Shown piece after piece: positions 4,171 through 6,023 of a stretch of DNA of 6,023 bases. A model generated the notes under the pieces. It was not told the origin of the DNA. It worked only from the letters and a program-made list of their open reading frames with translations, and ran no database searches. This stretch comes from Sphingomonas sp. (GTDB taxonomy: Bacteria > Pseudomonadota > Alphaproteobacteria > Sphingomonadales > Sphingomonadaceae): contig JAIERC010000056.1 of the NCBI GenBank assembly GCA_019747165.1, positions 1 through 6,023 of the forward strand, in the 5' to 3' direction. The position numbers and the translations under genes were made by a program. Position 1 is the first letter of the stretch, and each line of letters begins with the position of its first letter.

Positions 4171-6023
4171 GTGCAGATCAAACGGCTTCGGCTAACCGGG
4201 TTCAAGAGCTTCGTCGATCCAGCAGATCTGCGCATTGAACCCGGGCTGACCGGCATTGTCGGGCCCAATGGCTGCGGCAAGTCCAATCTGCTCGAAGCCT
4301 TGCGTTGGACGATGGGTGAAAACAGCGCGAAATCGATGCGCGGTGCCGGGATGGAAGACGTGATCTTCGCGGGCACCGCGACCCGGCCACAGCGCGATTT
4401 TGCCGAGGTTTCCATCCTGATTGATGGCGATGCCGACGGTGATCAGGATGCCGACGAAACCGAAATCGTCCGGCGGATCGAACGCGGGGCTGGGTCTGCC
4501 TATCGGATCAACGGGCGCGACGTCCGCGCCAAGGATGTGTCGCTGCTGTTTGCCGACGCCGCCACCGGCGCCCATTCGCCAGCGCTTGTCAGCCAGGGGC
4601 GGATCAGCGCGGTGATCGCCGCCAAGCCCGCCGAGCGCCGGGCGATGCTGGAAGAGGCAGCCGGGATTGCCGGGCTGCATGTGCGCCGCCGTGATGCCGA
4701 GCAGAAACTGCGCGCTACCGAGGCCAATCTTACCCGGCTGGACGAAGTGATCGCCGATCAGGACGCGCGCGCCGCTGCGCTCCGCCGTCAGGCCAAACAG
4801 GCCGAGCGATACCGGGCGCTGTCAGACCAGATTCGCGTTGCAGAGGCGCGGATGATCTTCGCGCGCTGGCGTGATGCCGCCGCTGCTGCCGATGTTGCGC
4901 GCGCGGATGCGAGTGAAGCGGAAGCGCGGGTGGCCGAGGCAGCCGAGGCGCAGCGCGCGGCGGCGGCGCATCAAACGGCAGCAACCGATCGGCTTGCGCT
5001 GGCGCGCGCGACATCGCTGGCCGCCCGTGATCGGGCGAGCGAGGCGGGCCATGGCCTGGCCACGTTGCGCACCGAGCGAGCGAGTGTCGATCGCCGGATT
5101 ACCGAGCTGGCCGACGCCCAGGCACGGATTGTGGCGGATCGCGACCGCGAAGGCGCGCTGGCACATGACGCCGCCGAAGCATTGGCGCGGTTGGCCGATG
5201 AGGCAAAGCTGCTCGAGGCGCGGATTGCCGAGGCGGTCACGCGGCAGCCCGCGCTCGAAAAACTGCTTGCCGAGGCGGAGGGCCAGGTCCGCGATGCAGA
5301 GGTCGCGCTTGCCCAGGCGCTGGCCGCGCAGGCAAGCGAAGCGGCGGAATCGCGCGTCGCGCAGGCGGCATTAGTGGCAGCGCGCGCCCGGCTCGATCGC
5401 GCCAATCGCGATGCGGCACGCGTGACGGCGGAGACCAATGGGCTGAGCGATCCCGCGCCCTTGCAAGCGCAACGCCAGGCCGCAGCCGACGCCCGCGATC
5501 AGGCGCTACGCCAGGCCGAAGCAGCGCGAGCGGCGCTGGCGGGTGCGGACGCCGCTGAACGTGCGGCAATTGAGTCGCGTGACGGTGCCCAATCCGCGCG
5601 CGCGACCGCGCATGCCGAGCTCGCCGCGATTGACAGCGAAAGCACCGCTCTCGCCAAGGCGACGCAGCGGACCGGCAAGGATCGCGTCCTCGATCAGCTT
5701 CGCCCCGATCCGGGGTATGAACGCGCGCTGGCGGCGGCGCTGGGGGATGATCTGGAAGCGGGGCTCGATCCGGCGGCGGTGCATTATTGGGGCGGCGCAG
5801 AACCGCTTGACGCCGACCCTGCGGCCCCAGCCGGGGTTGTGCCGCTTGCGCGGCATGTCGCGGCGCCGCCTGCGCTCGCGCGACGTCTCGCGCAGATCCT
5901 GGTGGCTGATCGGGATGATGGGCAGCGGCTCGCCGTGGGTCAAAGGTTGGTGACATTGGCGGGCGTGCTCCGGCGTTGGGATGGCTATATCGCCAAATCA
6001 GGCGGCGCGGCCGCAGCGGAGCG
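4171..6023 (+). CDS. smc: Chromosome segregation protein SMC, 3' partial
   Basis: This is the N-terminal half of the condensin ATPase that compacts and aligns sister chromosomes with ScpA/ScpB. The frame is open to the right edge (617 full codons); the usual length is about 1,140-1,200 aa. The head half-domain begins IKRLRLTGFKSFVDP, with Walker A GPNGCGKS at 31-38 and the Q-loop region ALVSQGRISAVIAAKP (Gln142), then the MLEEAAGIAGLHVRRRDAE segment. A long Ala/Glu/Arg-rich coiled-coil arm spans about 170-500. The hinge starts near 505 with PDPGYERALAAALGDDL and includes QRLVTLAGVLRRWDGYIA, typical of alphaproteobacterial SMC. The arm, second coil, signature motif and Walker B after the hinge are partly or wholly beyond the window. 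The start must be the GTG at 4171: the next in-frame ATG falls after Walker A. The ribosome site is weak (AGG at 4166-4168, or GGGGG further up). It lies 19 nt after the lipoprotein gene, probably in the same operon. Confidence 0.97.
   Translation, partial: MQIKRLRLTGFKSFVDPADLRIEPGLTGIVGPNGCGKSNLLEALRWTMGENSAKSMRGAGMEDVIFAGTATRPQRDFAEVSILIDGDADGDQDADETEIVRRIERGAGSAYRINGRDVRAKDVSLLFADAATGAHSPALVSQGRISAVIAAKPAERRAMLEEAAGIAGLHVRRRDAEQKLRATEANLTRLDEVIADQDARAAALRRQAKQAERYRALSDQIRVAEARMIFARWRDAAAAADVARADASEAEARVAEAAEAQRAAAAHQTAATDRLALARATSLAARDRASEAGHGLATLRTERASVDRRITELADAQARIVADRDREGALAHDAAEALARLADEAKLLEARIAEAVTRQPALEKLLAEAEGQVRDAEVALAQALAAQASEAAESRVAQAALVAARARLDRANRDAARVTAETNGLSDPAPLQAQRQAAADARDQALRQAEAARAALAGADAAERAAIESRDGAQSARATAHAELAAIDSESTALAKATQRTGKDRVLDQLRPDPGYERALAAALGDDLEAGLDPAAVHYWGGAEPLDADPAAPAGVVPLARHVAAPPALARRLAQILVADRDDGQRLAVGQRLVTLAGVLRRWDGYIAKSGGAAAAE

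Noticed and set aside
3348..4415. A 355-codon open frame on the minus strand opposite the lipoprotein dsbA-like gene and the start of smc
   Set aside because: It is antisense to two strongly supported genes, has low-complexity Arg/Gly/Ala-rich content and no recognisable domain. Such frames are common in GC-rich DNA.
5237..5956. Long minus-strand open frame opposite smc
   Set aside because: It is Arg/Pro/Ala-rich with no domain, and is a by-product of the codon bias of the coiled-coil arm on the other strand.

Overview
This window looks like core chromosome from an alphaproteobacterium, most likely a sphingomonad (Sphingomonas/Sphingopyxis-type). The reasons are the high GC content, the Ala/Arg/Glu-rich proteins, the gene order mutY | DUF721 (DciA) - DsbA-like - DsbA-like - smc, and the style of the SMC hinge. 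This assignment rests on remembered family patterns, not on a search.

Layout: two transcription units diverge from a short intergenic region near 1989-2044. Leftward (- strand) runs mutY, an adenine DNA glycosylase, followed after 4 nt by a secreted beta-lactamase-family serine hydrolase whose C-terminus lies beyond the left edge. Rightward (+ strand) runs a DUF721/DciA-type protein, then a signal-peptide-bearing DsbA-like thiol oxidoreductase that overlaps it by ATGA, then a lipoprotein DsbA-like paralogue after a 68-nt gap that holds a strong hairpin, then smc with a GTG start 19 nt downstream, cut by the right edge partway through the hinge.

Functionally the rightward unit joins replication (DciA helicase loading), chromosome organisation (SMC) and two periplasmic disulfide/thiol enzymes. 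The leftward unit joins oxidative-damage repair (MutY removes A opposite 8-oxoG) and an exported hydrolase of unknown substrate. Essentially all of the window is coding: there is no gap over 300 nt, and I saw no RNA gene, mobile element, CRISPR array or integration scar.

I see no novel multi-gene system here. The points most worth a second look are two GANTC (CcrM-type) sites in the divergent mutY/dciA region, the hairpin between the two dsbA-like genes, and the paired thiol oxidoreductases, which differ in anchoring and active-site dipeptide but share a second cysteine pair.
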